From Gillisia lutea (GTDB lineage: Bacteria > Bacteroidota > Bacteroidia > Flavobacteriales > Flavobacteriaceae): a stretch of 64,000 bases of DNA. Each line of letters begins with the position of its first letter. Positions within the stretch are counted from its first letter, which is position 1. Positions 1 to 8,298 of the stretch are shown piece by piece. Location of the stretch: positions 744,001-808,000 of the forward strand of contig NZ_JAKGTH010000006.1 in NCBI RefSeq assembly GCF_021568705.1, in the 5' to 3' direction. The position numbers were made by a program, and so were the translations under genes. A model generated the notes under the pieces. The model worked only from the letters and a program-made list of their open reading frames with translations, made no database searches and was not told where the DNA came from.

Positions 1-176
1 CGAAAGATCAGGATCAAAAGCAACCTCAACAACAGCAACCTCAACAGGGGCAATTATCTCCTCAGCAGATAAAAAGCTTGCTTGATGCTATGAACAACGA
101 AGAGAAAAAAGTACAGGATAAGATAAACGCTCAGAAGGCGAAGGGTGCTAAAACCAGAACAGATAAAGACTGGTAG
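1..176 (+). CDS. batC: BatC-type TPR protein, C-terminal fragment (partial)
   Basis: Only the last 57 residues are in the window, read in the frame that ends with TAG at 174-176. The visible part is a Gln-rich low-complexity stretch followed by a Lys-rich tail containing SLLDAMNNEEKKVQDK. The tail and the position directly upstream of batD and batE fit the C-terminus of BatC, a TPR protein of the Bacteroides aerotolerance (Bat) operon. The TPR part lies outside the window, so identity rests on tail style and gene order. The gap to batD is 54 nt, so co-transcription is likely. Confidence 0.6.
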   Translation, partial: KDQDQKQPQQQQPQQGQLSPQQIKSLLDAMNNEEKKVQDKINAQKAKGAKTRTDKDW

Positions 177-230
177 TATTATAAAAGTGAATTCGACTAA
201 CAACAGCGCATAAATAAGTTAATAGTAGGC

Positions 231-1994
231 ATGAATTTAAGAATATTCATACTCAGCATTTTTTTAATGGTCTCCAACCTAGCAATGGCACAGGTTAAAT
301 TTGAGGCACAGGTAAGTAAAAAGAAGCTGGGAGTTAATGAAAGGCTTCGGGTAGATTTTGAAATGAATCAGGACGGAGACGATTTCAAAGCCCCGTCTTT
401 CAACGGGTTTACCGTGGTTGGTGGTCCTAACCAGGCGGTAAGTAACAGCTGGATCAATGGAAAGCGTACTTATTCTAAAACCTATAGTTACTTCCTAGCT
501 CCTACGGCTCGCGGAAAATTCACCATAGGTCAGGCAGAGATCACTATTGATGATGCTGTCTATAAAACGTCCCCTATTCAAGTTGAGGTTACCGCAGCAG
601 TAGATACTCCTAAAGACGGAAATAATTCTGATTTTGTTGCTTCTGAAAATCTGCATCTGGTGGCTGAGATTTCTAATGCCACCCCGTATTTGAATCAGGC
701 AATTACAGTCGTATATAAACTTTGGGTGAGTCCCAGGGTAAGCGTGAGCAATTGGAGGGAACTTGACAGTCCGGTTTATAGCGATTTCTGGAGTCAGAAC
801 ATAGATATCAGGCAATTGAAGATAGAAACAGGAGAATATGAGGGGGAGCCTTATCGCTATGTTATTTTGAGAAAGACGATACTCTATCCTCAAAAAACAG
901 GGAAATTAGAAATAGAACCTTTAACCCTTTCGGTAGCGGTAGATGTGCCTAGTGATAGAAGAGATATCTTTGGTGGAAGGCTGTATACCACCATAGATAA
1001 AACAGTGGCGGCAGGGAAAAGAACCATCGACGTAAAGCCTTTGCCACAAGCTGGAAAACCTTCGGACTTTACCGGTGCAGTAGGGAAGTTTGATTTTAAA
1101 GTAACTGCCGATAAAACAAAACTTGCGGCTACGGAATCGATGAATTTAAAAGTACAGATGAGCGGAAAAGGAAATTTGAAACTCTTTGAATTACCTTCTT
1201 TAGAAGTCCCTGCCTCTTTAGAGAAATATGAGCCTGAACGTATAGAGAATGTGCGTACAGACCTAAATGGAACTCAAGGGAGTCTAACAGATAGCTATAC
1301 CATTGTGCCAGGTCAAAAAGGGAGATTTCCAATTCCTGCAATGTCTTTTTCTTACTTCGACCTGGAAAGCAATTCCTATAAAACAATTACTTCCAAGGAA
1401 ATCCTTCTCGATGTGGATAAAGCTCCTACTGGGGCAGCTTATAGCTCCCAAAATGGCACTGGAGTTACTAAGCAAGCAGTGGGCACAGCTAAAAGTCAGT
1501 TTGAGTATATTAAGCTGGATGCTAATTTAAAAGATATCAATTCAGGGCCATTCTTTGGGTCTTGGATGTTCTGGATATTGCTTTCGTTACCGTTCGCAAT
1601 GGTTATACTGGGAATTCTATTTGGTAAAAAACGTGCAGCAATGGCTGGCGATGTTTCTGGAAACAGGATTAAAAAGGCTGATAAGTTGGCTAGGAAATAT
1701 CTTTCAGAAGCCAAGCGAAGTCTAGGAGATCAAAAAGCTTTTTACATAGCCTTAGAGCGTGCATTGCACAACTATCTAAAAGCTAAATTACATCTTTCTA
1801 CCAGTGAGATGAGCAAAGACAGAATAAAAACGTTGTTAGCTGAAAGAACTGTGGATGGCGCAACCATTACCGATTTTATGGGGCTTTTAGAAAGTTGTGA
1901 ATTTGCAAGATATACTCCATCTTCTAATGTGGCAATGCAGCAGGATTATGAGAGAGCAGCTCGTATAATTTCAGCCTTGGATAAACAGATATAA
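231..1994 (+). CDS. batD: BatD-like protein, aerotolerance operon membrane protein
   Basis: The 587-residue protein has a signal peptide (about residues 1-20, ending AMAQ), a long beta-rich periplasmic region, one membrane segment near residues 445-467 (SWMFWILLSLPFAMVILGI) and a basic, helical cytoplasmic tail. This is the layout of BatD/oxygen-tolerance proteins, which act with the MoxR-BatA-BatB-BatC-BatE system in envelope stress tolerance; their biochemical role is unsettled. batE follows after a single base, so the two genes are certainly one transcription unit. Length is normal for the family. Confidence 0.88.
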   Translation: MNLRIFILSIFLMVSNLAMAQVKFEAQVSKKKLGVNERLRVDFEMNQDGDDFKAPSFNGFTVVGGPNQAVSNSWINGKRTYSKTYSYFLAPTARGKFTIGQAEITIDDAVYKTSPIQVEVTAAVDTPKDGNNSDFVASENLHLVAEISNATPYLNQAITVVYKLWVSPRVSVSNWRELDSPVYSDFWSQNIDIRQLKIETGEYEGEPYRYVILRKTILYPQKTGKLEIEPLTLSVAVDVPSDRRDIFGGRLYTTIDKTVAAGKRTIDVKPLPQAGKPSDFTGAVGKFDFKVTADKTKLAATESMNLKVQMSGKGNLKLFELPSLEVPASLEKYEPERIENVRTDLNGTQGSLTDSYTIVPGQKGRFPIPAMSFSYFDLESNSYKTITSKEILLDVDKAPTGAAYSSQNGTGVTKQAVGTAKSQFEYIKLDANLKDINSGPFFGSWMFWILLSLPFAMVILGILFGKKRAAMAGDVSGNRIKKADKLARKYLSEAKRSLGDQKAFYIALERALHNYLKAKLHLSTSEMSKDRIKTLLAERTVDGATITDFMGLLESCEFARYTPSSNVAMQQDYERAARIISALDKQI

Positions 1995-1995
1995 C

Positions 1996-2745
1996 ATGAA
2001 AAAGATATTCTATTTTATAATGCTATGTTCTTTTCCTGTTCTGGCTCAGAATAATGATTTGTTCAATAAGGGAAATGAAGCATACAATGTGGGGAATTAT
2101 GAAGAGGCCGTTACTTCATATGAAAAGATTTTAAACAGTGGACAGACCTCTGCGGCCTTATACTTCAATTTGGCAAATTCTCATTACAAGCTAAATCATA
2201 TAGCACCAAGTATATTTTATTATGAGAAAGCACTGCAACTTCAGCCTAATGATAAGGAGATTAGGAACAACCTTGAATTTGCAAATAATATGACTATTGA
2301 CGCTATTGAACAGCTTCCCAAAACAGGACTTTCAAAGCTTTTGCAAAACCTTATTTCTGGTTTTAGTTATAATGCCTGGGCATGGATAGCAATTGTGGCT
2401 GCAATAACATTTGCTGTTTTATTTCTACTATATTATTTTAGTGTCTCTTCTAAATTTAAGCGGCTTTTCTTTGTATCGTCTATGGTCTTTTTGCTAGGAT
2501 GTGCTGGAACCCTGATTTTTGCTTATTTGCAGTACAATTATATTCAAAATAGCGAATTTGCTATCATCTTTACTGAAGAGGTTGTGGTGAAGAATGAGCC
2601 TAATGCAAGAGCAAATGAAGTTTTTACATTGCATGAAGGGACAAAGGTAGAGATATTAAATACCTACCAAAATTGGATAGAGATTGAATTGGCTAACAGA
2701 TCTAAGGGTTGGATGTTGGTTCAAGATGCAAAAACACTTAAATAA
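1996..2745 (+). CDS. batE: BatE-like TPR and SH3 domain membrane protein
   Basis: The protein has 249 residues: a signal peptide (1-17), TPR repeats (about 20-110, with NLANSHYKLNHIAPSIFYYE), two membrane segments (about 125-150 and 158-180) and a C-terminal bacterial SH3-like domain (about 190-249, VKNEPNARANEVFTLHEGTK). This order is characteristic of BatE, the last gene of bat operons. The start codon lies one base after the batD stop, showing tight coupling. The TPR and SH3 parts suggest a scaffold or peptidoglycan contact, but that is family inference. Confidence 0.85.
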   Translation: MKKIFYFIMLCSFPVLAQNNDLFNKGNEAYNVGNYEEAVTSYEKILNSGQTSAALYFNLANSHYKLNHIAPSIFYYEKALQLQPNDKEIRNNLEFANNMTIDAIEQLPKTGLSKLLQNLISGFSYNAWAWIAIVAAITFAVLFLLYYFSVSSKFKRLFFVSSMVFLLGCAGTLIFAYLQYNYIQNSEFAIIFTEEVVVKNEPNARANEVFTLHEGTKVEILNTYQNWIEIELANRSKGWMLVQDAKTLK

Positions 2746-2819
2746 AGCTTTCTTTGCTAAACCAATGTTAATTTTTGATTAAAAGTTTAGACTTCGCTTT
2801 ACTAATTACACAGATATAT

Positions 2820-2827
2820 TATTTTTG
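2820..2827 (+). promoter_or_regulatory. -7 promoter element TATTTTTG
   Basis: TATTTTTG matches the Bacteroidota sigma-ABfr -7 consensus TAnnTTTG. It ends only 5 nt before the GTG at 2833, so the transcript would be almost leaderless. I saw no convincing -33 TTG at the usual spacing. Confidence 0.5.
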
Positions 2828-2832
2828 CCGCT

Positions 2833-3123
2833 GTGAAAAAAGCCACTTACATATTAATTTTTCTGTTTGTAACATTTTTAATGTCACCTACTATCGTTAT
2901 TTTGATTGATAGGAATACGGATATTTCATTTGTGTACACTTCTGCGGAAGAAGAACAATCGGTTAAAAATAATATAATAGCTGAATATACTTTGAATGAT
3001 GAGAGCGCTCATCAGGCTAGTATTCAGTTTTTAAAAGAAAAACAGCTTATTTATACTTACGAGAATAAGAATTTTAACTCTCTTTCTAAAGAAGTTCTTT
3101 CTCCCCCGCCAGATTTCATATAA
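2833..3123 (+). CDS. small membrane-anchored protein of unknown function
   Basis: The ORF has 96 residues and starts with GTG. An N-terminal hydrophobic segment (about residues 4-25, ATYILIFLFVTFLMSPTIVI) is followed by a polar, acidic domain and a short Pro-rich C-terminus (SPPPDFI). It could be a type II membrane anchor or an uncleaved signal. The -7 promoter element directly before the GTG supports the start and argues that the gene is real. I do not recognise a functional family. It has its own promoter, so it is probably not part of the bat operon, and the downstream SulP gene is 240 nt away. Confidence 0.6.
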   Translation: MKKATYILIFLFVTFLMSPTIVILIDRNTDISFVYTSAEEEQSVKNNIIAEYTLNDESAHQASIQFLKEKQLIYTYENKNFNSLSKEVLSPPPDFI

Positions 3124-3363
3124 TTTCTCTCTCATTTGGATTCCTTTTTATTGCTGAAACAATAGCAAGTAGAATAGCTGTGTGTTAACCTTAAAAGTTT
3201 AACTAGCATTCAGGAAATCCCCTTATACGTTATTACAAATCGGAAGATCACTTAGTGAGGATCTCTGCTTTTTTAATCAGATAAATCATGGGGTTAAGCC
3301 TTGTTTTTTTTGAATAGGCAGAGTTGTGTTCCTGTGTGATTCTTCTTCATACATATCATATTT

Positions 3364-4947
3364 ATGTTCAAACACATTAAAGCAGATTTACCTGCGAGTT
3401 TAGTTGTATTTTTTGTTGCCTTACCTTTATGTTTAGGAATAGCCTTAGCCAGTGGCGCACCGTTATTTTCAGGAGTTATTGCCGGAATTATAGGTGGAAT
3501 TGTGGTAGGGAGTATTTCCGGATCATCTGTTGGGGTTAGTGGCCCTGCAGCAGGTCTGGCAGTAGTAGTGCTTACCGCTATTGCCGATTTGGGAAGTTAC
3601 GAGTTGTTTCTTGTAGCTGTGGTGCTGGCAGGATTGTTACAAGTGTTATTAGGTGTTCTTAAAGCGGGTGTAATTGGTTACTTCTTTCCCTCTTCAGTAA
3701 TTAAAGGAATGTTGGCTGCAATTGGAATTATTATCTTTTTAAAGCAACTCCCGTTAGCTTTTGGTTACGATGATAGTTCAGAAGGGTTGGTATCTTTCTT
3801 TGAAACTACAGGAAAGGATACCTTTTTTAGTCTGGCTCATATGCTGGATTATATTTCTATTGGAGAGATCGTTATTACTGCTATTTCTTTATTTATTCTA
3901 TTAGTATGGGATAAGGTTCTGGCTAAAAAGAATAAGATATTTAAGCTGGTACCGGGACCTCTTGTAGCTGTAGTAGTAGGTATTTTGTATCAAATATTCT
4001 TTAGTGGAACCGGTTCTATATTTGAAATTAAAGGAAAAAATTTAGTTTCAGTTCCTGTTCCAGATAATGTTAACGACTTTATTGGACAGTTCACTTTTCC
4101 TGATTTTTCTCAATTAGGAAATTCCCAAATTTATATTGTAGCTATTACCATAGCAATTGTGGCTAGTTTAGAGACTTTATTAAGTGTGGAGGCAACAGAT
4201 AAGTTAGATCCGGAGAAAAGAGTTACTCCAACCAATAGAGAGCTTATTGCTCAGGGAGTGGGAAATACCTTTTCTGGAATGGTGGGAGGATTGCCTATTA
4301 CCCAGGTTATTGTACGTAGTTCGGCCAATGCTATGAGTGGAGGAAAAACAAAACTTTCAGCTATCATCCACGGATTTTTCTTGTTGTTCAGTGTGTTGTT
4401 AATCCCGAGATTTCTTAACCTTATCCCGCTGGGAGTACTTGCCGCCGTATTGCTTATAATTGGATATAAACTGGCAAACCCAAAACAGTTTATTACTATG
4501 TTTAAGCTTGGAAAGTCGCAGTTTATTCCTTTTGTAGTTACTGTTATCGCAATTGTAGCAACCGATTTATTGGTGGGAATACTTTTAGGGTTAGCTGTTG
4601 GAATTGTTACTATATTAATTAACAGTTATAAGAATTCACACTTCCTTCATATTGAAGATGCTTCAAATGGTGAGAGCAGAGTGAAAATGGTTCTTGCAGA
4701 AGAAGTAACATTTTTAAATAAGGGCGCAATACAGCGAGAATTGATGAGTTTACCAGAGAACTCCTATGTAACTTTGGATGTAACTAAAACACGATCTTTA
4801 GATCTCGATATTTTAGAAATACTAGACGATTTTGCCGTAACAGCAAAAAATAAAAATATAACCATTAAATTGATCTCAGAGAGAGGTGTGGTTGAAAACC
4901 CCGAGAGTTACCGCCAGTTTTTTGGAGTAACAGCTTTTACTAATTAA
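3364..4947 (+). CDS. SulP family anion (probably bicarbonate) transporter
   Basis: The 527-residue protein starts with the SulP N-terminal pattern (DLPASLVVFFVALPLCLGIA) followed by many membrane helices and the GSSVGVSGPAAGLA motif near residue 60. A C-terminal cytoplasmic STAS-like domain covers about residues 430-527 (SYVTLDVTKTRSLDLDILE). SulP proteins move sulfate, bicarbonate or other anions, usually coupled to Na+ or H+. The gene lies 21 nt upstream of a beta-carbonic anhydrase, and this pairing is common in marine bacteria, so bicarbonate is the likeliest substrate. Family assignment is firm; substrate is inferred from context. Confidence 0.88.
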   Translation: MFKHIKADLPASLVVFFVALPLCLGIALASGAPLFSGVIAGIIGGIVVGSISGSSVGVSGPAAGLAVVVLTAIADLGSYELFLVAVVLAGLLQVLLGVLKAGVIGYFFPSSVIKGMLAAIGIIIFLKQLPLAFGYDDSSEGLVSFFETTGKDTFFSLAHMLDYISIGEIVITAISLFILLVWDKVLAKKNKIFKLVPGPLVAVVVGILYQIFFSGTGSIFEIKGKNLVSVPVPDNVNDFIGQFTFPDFSQLGNSQIYIVAITIAIVASLETLLSVEATDKLDPEKRVTPTNRELIAQGVGNTFSGMVGGLPITQVIVRSSANAMSGGKTKLSAIIHGFFLLFSVLLIPRFLNLIPLGVLAAVLLIIGYKLANPKQFITMFKLGKSQFIPFVVTVIAIVATDLLVGILLGLAVGIVTILINSYKNSHFLHIEDASNGESRVKMVLAEEVTFLNKGAIQRELMSLPENSYVTLDVTKTRSLDLDILEILDDFAVTAKNKNITIKLISERGVVENPESYRQFFGVTAFTN

Positions 4948-4968
4948 AAATATTAAAAAACAGTTATT

Positions 4969-5604
4969 ATGAGTGATTTATATAGCAGCTTAATAGACAA
5001 CAATAAGAAATGGGTGGCTACTAAACTTGAGCAAGACCCGCATTTTTTTGATAAACTGGCCAAAGGGCAACAACCTCCTGTTTTATGGATTGGTTGTGCC
5101 GATAGTAGAGTGCCGGCAAATGAAATTATAGGAGCAGAGCCAGGAGAGGTTTTTGTACACCGTAATATTGCCAATATGGTGGTACATTCCGACATGAATA
5201 TGTTGAGCGTTCTGGATTATGCGGTAAATGTTCTTAAGGTGAAACACGTTATTGTTTGTGGACATTATGGTTGTGGTGGAGTAAAGGCCGCAATGGAAAA
5301 TAATTCTATTGGTTTAATAGACAACTGGATTCGTCATATAAAGGATGTTTATAGACTACACAAAAAGGACTTAGATGCCGTTGATAATAAAGAAGTACGC
5401 TTCAATAAATTTGTTGAATTAAACGTAAAAGAGCAGGTATATGATCTTGCCAAAACGTCGATAGTACAAAACGCATGGGGTAATAATCAGGATCTACACA
5501 TACATGGGTGGGTATATGGAGTAGATAGTGGTATTATCAAGGATCTTGGTGTGAATTTCAGCAACGATTCAGAATTGGACGAAATGTATCAGCTGCATTT
5601 TTAG
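4969..5604 (+). CDS. can: beta-class carbonic anhydrase
   Basis: The 211-residue protein has the zinc and catalytic signature of beta-carbonic anhydrases. CxDSR gives C43, D45 and R47 (WIGCADSRVPANEI), and HxxC gives H99 and C102 (VCGHYGCGGV). It interconverts CO2 and bicarbonate in the cytoplasm. It is the second gene of a likely bicistronic unit with the SulP transporter upstream, so the pair probably supplies and interconverts bicarbonate for carboxylases or pH control. A strong hairpin terminator follows the stop codon. Confidence 0.95.
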   Translation: MSDLYSSLIDNNKKWVATKLEQDPHFFDKLAKGQQPPVLWIGCADSRVPANEIIGAEPGEVFVHRNIANMVVHSDMNMLSVLDYAVNVLKVKHVIVCGHYGCGGVKAAMENNSIGLIDNWIRHIKDVYRLHKKDLDAVDNKEVRFNKFVELNVKEQVYDLAKTSIVQNAWGNNQDLHIHGWVYGVDSGIIKDLGVNFSNDSELDEMYQLHF

Positions 5605-5625
5605 ACTCTAAATAATTAATATAAG

Positions 5626-5657
5626 AAGCCCAATAGTAACATATTGGGCTTTTTTTA
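5626..5657. terminator. bidirectional intrinsic terminator after carbonic anhydrase
   Basis: A perfect 10-bp stem (AAGCCCAATA, 5626-5635, with TATTGGGCTT, 5642-5651) and a 6-nt loop are followed by a T-run. The A-run on the other side lets it serve the convergent cvpA-like gene, whose stop codon sits inside the T-tract. Confidence 0.9.
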
Positions 5658-6176
5658 TGCCTCTTCTTTAGTTTTTATAAGTTCTAGATCTTTTGCTTCC
5701 TCTATAATAGTTGGTAATAGAGCGGGAGCGATCAATTTAATTGGGTTATAAAGTATAGAATCTTCTAAAGTTTGTTTTTCAACAAGGTGAACATCTTCAT
5801 TGGTAGAAATAAAGAACATAATTATTACGCTGGTAATAAATGCAATTTTAATAAAACCAAACCCTGCCCCTGCCAGCTTATTTATGATTCCGAGAGCAGC
5901 AAAATTTGCAACGCTTGTTAAGAATTTTCCAGCTAATGAAATTAAAAATGCCACTAGAATGAAAGTTATAGCAAAAGAAACCAAGTTCACTATATGTGGG
6001 TTCCATGAAACTCTTTCAAATAAATATTGGGCGATAATATGAGAAAAATAAACTGCCGCATATACCCCGGCAATAAAAGCTACTAAGGATGCCAGTTCGG
6101 CAAAAAATCCTCTAAAAAATCCTCTAACAACACCGTATAGTAATATAACGGCCAAAATTATGTCAACAATATTCAT
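5655..6176 (-). CDS. CvpA family membrane protein
   Basis: I place the start at the ATG at 6176 (MNIVDIILAVILLYGVVRGF), giving 173 residues. The ORF extends 18 codons further, but that extension runs through the divergent promoter. Four hydrophobic segments and the N-terminal pattern IILAVILLYGVVRGFFRGF match CvpA/colicin V production family proteins. These are inner-membrane proteins linked to envelope homeostasis, with an unclear molecular role. The C-terminus is Glu/Lys-rich (KDLELIKTKEEA). Confidence 0.82.
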   Translation of the reverse strand: MNIVDIILAVILLYGVVRGFFRGFFAELASLVAFIAGVYAAVYFSHIIAQYLFERVSWNPHIVNLVSFAITFILVAFLISLAGKFLTSVANFAALGIINKLAGAGFGFIKIAFITSVIIMFFISTNEDVHLVEKQTLEDSILYNPIKLIAPALLPTIIEEAKDLELIKTKEEA

Positions 6177-6211
6177 GGTTTTTAAATAGTATTTACATCC
6201 TCCAAGATACG

Positions 6212-6219
6212 TATCTTTG
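6212..6219 (+). promoter_or_regulatory. -7 promoter element TATCTTTG, near-leaderless start
   Basis: TATCTTTG fits TAnnTTTG and ends 4 nt before the ATG at 6224. It is the right half of a small palindrome, CAAGATACGTATCTTTG (6203-6219). The opposite strand reads TATCTTGG, a weaker version facing the divergent cvpA-like gene. Confidence 0.6.
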
Positions 6220-6223
6220 CCAA

Positions 6224-6580
6224 ATGGCAAGAGATGAACAATTAAAAGAACGCTGGAGTAGCCTTCAAACTAAACTTTCTGCTCAATTTGCAGATGGAGA
6301 TTTGTTAGACCTAGATGCAATTATATACTTAGTTGGAGTGCAGGAATTAGGGCAGATTCACAGAAGATTCAAGAAAGACCATAAGTTAGACTTAATGCAT
6401 ATTGCAATTTGCACTTTGTTGGAACCTTATGGATATTATGAATTTGATTATTTTGATGAAGAAGGGTGGCCTCATTTTAAAATGCTGGAAGTTTTACCTA
6501 ATTTAAAAGCCGGAGAACAATCGGTGTTAATGAAGGAAGCCATTGTAAATTACTTCCTGGAAAAGTCTTATATACAATAA
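6224..6580 (+). CDS. conserved flavobacterial protein of unknown function
   Basis: The 118-residue soluble protein is acidic and mostly helical, without signal peptide or membrane segment. It contains GVQELGQIHRRFKKDHKLDLMHIAICTLLEP (split here as GVQELGQIHRRFK and LDLMHIAICTLLEP) and an aromatic-rich stretch YGYYEFDYFDEEGWPHF. I do not recognise a characterised family, although the style is that of a core conserved Flavobacteriaceae gene. It has its own near-leaderless promoter and precedes pheS by 67 nt. Confidence 0.7.
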   Translation: MARDEQLKERWSSLQTKLSAQFADGDLLDLDAIIYLVGVQELGQIHRRFKKDHKLDLMHIAICTLLEPYGYYEFDYFDEEGWPHFKMLEVLPNLKAGEQSVLMKEAIVNYFLEKSYIQ

Positions 6581-6616
6581 GACTTTCAAGATACTGCTCT
6601 AACTGGACAATTTTAG

Positions 6617-6624
6617 TAAATTTG
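6617..6624 (+). promoter_or_regulatory. -7 promoter element TAAATTTG before pheS
   Basis: TAAATTTG matches TAnnTTTG and lies 23 nt before the pheS ATG at 6648. No clear -33 element is seen. Confidence 0.45.
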
Positions 6625-6647
6625 CGCTTCTGTAAAGAAAAGAATTC

Positions 6648-7667
6648 ATGATTGATAAGATTAAGGAATACATTGATAAAGTTGCAGCGTTCCAGGCACA
6701 GAGTTTGGAAGAAGTTGAAGCTTTTCGAATTGAATATTTAGGTAAAAAAGGACATTTGAACCAGTTTTTTGCTGAGTTCAAAAATGTTCCGAATGACCAA
6801 AAGAAGGATTTTGGACAGGCAATAAACACCTTGAAAACAGTTTCTCAGGAAAAAGTAGCAGAATTAAAGGAAACGCTGGAAGGAAAGCAGGAGGAAGAAG
6901 GGGTATACGGCGATCTAACAAGACCTGCAGAACCACTTCAAATAGGTTCCAGACATCCTATTTCAATAGTGAAGAATGAGATTATCAACATCTTTTCAAA
7001 TATAGGATTCAATGTTTCTGAAGGACCGGAAATTGAAGATGACTGGCATAATTTTACGGCACTTAATTTACCTGAATATCACCCTGCGCGAGATATGCAG
7101 GATACATTCTTTATTCAAACCGACCCCGATATTTTATTGCGCACGCATACCTCATCGGTACAGGTGAGATATATGGAGAACAATGAGCCTCCAATTCGTA
7201 CTATTTCTCCGGGAAGAGTTTTTAGAAATGAAGCGATATCGGCGAGATCGCACTGTATCTTTCATCAGGTAGAAGGTTTGTATATAGACAAGGATGTCTC
7301 TTTCGCCGATCTTAAACAGACTTTACTGTATTTTACCAAGCAGATGTTCGGCAAATCTAAAATAAGGCTTAGACCGTCTTATTTCCCTTTTACCGAGCCT
7401 AGTGCTGAGGTTGATATCTATTGGGGACTGGAAACAGAAACCGATTATAGAATTACAAAAGGTACGGGTTGGTTAGAAATTATGGGCTGCGGAATGGTAG
7501 ATCCGAATGTTTTAAAGAACTGTGGAATTGATCCTTCAGAATATAGTGGTTTCGCCTTCGGAATGGGAATAGAACGTATCGCCATGCTACTATATCAAAT
7601 AGGGGATATTAGAATGTTTTACGAAAATGATGTTCGATTTTTAGAACAATTCAAATCTTCAATTTAA
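6648..7667 (+). CDS. pheS: phenylalanine--tRNA ligase alpha subunit
   Basis: The 339-residue protein has the normal length of bacterial PheS. It has an N-terminal coiled-coil arm (about residues 1-90) and the class II catalytic core. Motif 2 is seen at [19 protein letters not shown] and motif 3 at [13 protein letters not shown] near the C-terminus. PheS pairs with PheT to charge tRNA-Phe. pheT is not adjacent in this window, which is usual in Bacteroidota. Two small genes follow with almost no spacing, so they may be co-transcribed. Confidence 0.97.
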   Translation: MIDKIKEYIDKVAAFQAQSLEEVEAFRIEYLGKKGHLNQFFAEFKNVPNDQKKDFGQAINTLKTVSQEKVAELKETLEGKQEEEGVYGDLTRPAEPLQIGSRHPISIVKNEIINIFSNIGFNVSEGPEIEDDWHNFTALNLPEYHPARDMQDTFFIQTDPDILLRTHTSSVQVRYMENNEPPIRTISPGRVFRNEAISARSHCIFHQVEGLYIDKDVSFADLKQTLLYFTKQMFGKSKIRLRPSYFPFTEPSAEVDIYWGLETETDYRITKGTGWLEIMGCGMVDPNVLKNCGIDPSEYSGFAFGMGIERIAMLLYQIGDIRMFYENDVRFLEQFKSSI

Positions 7668-7668
7668 T

Positions 7669-7836
7669 ATGAAAAAATTCGGATTCTTTATATTGGCGAT
7701 CATCGTATTTGCCATTATTGTTTATGTAACGTTCATAATCGCAGTTATAAAAATTGCAGTTGGAGCGATACTTTTCTTGATTGCAGCGGTTGCCATCTAT
7801 ATACTTTGGAATAAAATTAAACATAACCTGGATTAG
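7669..7836 (+). CDS. 55-residue membrane peptide downstream of pheS
   Basis: The ORF starts with ATG one base after the pheS stop and encodes 55 residues: MKKFGFFILAIIVFAIIV, a second hydrophobic stretch (GAILFLIAAVAIYILW) and a basic tail. It thus forms two short membrane helices. The exact abutment to pheS and to the next gene (TAG, one base, TTG) supports translation. No functional family is recognised. The opposite-strand reading of this region has no supporting signal. Confidence 0.6.
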   Translation: MKKFGFFILAIIVFAIIVYVTFIIAVIKIAVGAILFLIAAVAIYILWNKIKHNLD

Positions 7837-7837
7837 T

Positions 7838-8233
7838 TTGAAGAAGGATATTGAGATACCAGAAGTTAACAACGTATTTATTGCTGCGGTTAGAGAACAG
7901 CATGAAGAATACAAGACGATGGATTGGAACACCTATATCATCAATGATACGAATGAGGCATTAGAAGTGGTTCTAATCGTTTCAAAAGGTTATGATTCTA
8001 AAGATGCTACTGCGATAATGCGGCATACTATAAAGGTGTTGCCTGCAAAATCGTATGCTAAGATAGAGTTCCTGCAGGAGGATGTGTTGAAGCTGAATAA
8101 TGAATTTGCAGTTACTTACTTCGTGGGATCAAAAATGCATGAAAAAACATTTTTATTTAGAGCAAAGAGTATAAAAGAAAGCAAGCTTAGAGAGCTGCCT
8201 ATAATACCAAAGTTGGGGATACTGGCAGAATAA
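7838..8233 (+). CDS. conserved protein of unknown function, probable TTG start
   Basis: The frame is open from 7781, but its only plausible start outside the upstream membrane-peptide gene is TTG at 7838, one base after that gene's stop. This gives 131 residues beginning LKKDIEIPEVNNVFIAAV. The body is beta-rich and soluble (VVLIVSKGYDSKDATAIMR), without signal peptide. The style is of a small conserved flavobacterial protein, but I cannot assign a function. Translational coupling to the upstream peptide is likely. A strong terminator follows. Confidence 0.65.
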   Translation: MKKDIEIPEVNNVFIAAVREQHEEYKTMDWNTYIINDTNEALEVVLIVSKGYDSKDATAIMRHTIKVLPAKSYAKIEFLQEDVLKLNNEFAVTYFVGSKMHEKTFLFRAKSIKESKLRELPIIPKLGILAE

Positions 8234-8250
8234 CATTATTAAAAAGATAT

Positions 8251-8287
8251 AAAAAAGCCCTTTAGATTTTCTAAAGGGCTTTTTTTA
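8251..8287. terminator. bidirectional intrinsic terminator
   Basis: An 11-bp stem AGCCCTTTAGA (8256-8266) / TCTAAAGGGCT (8270-8280) is flanked by A- and T-runs, between the convergent gene ending at 8233 and the EamA gene ending at 8299. Confidence 0.92.
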
Positions 8288-8298
8288 TATCTTAAAAC

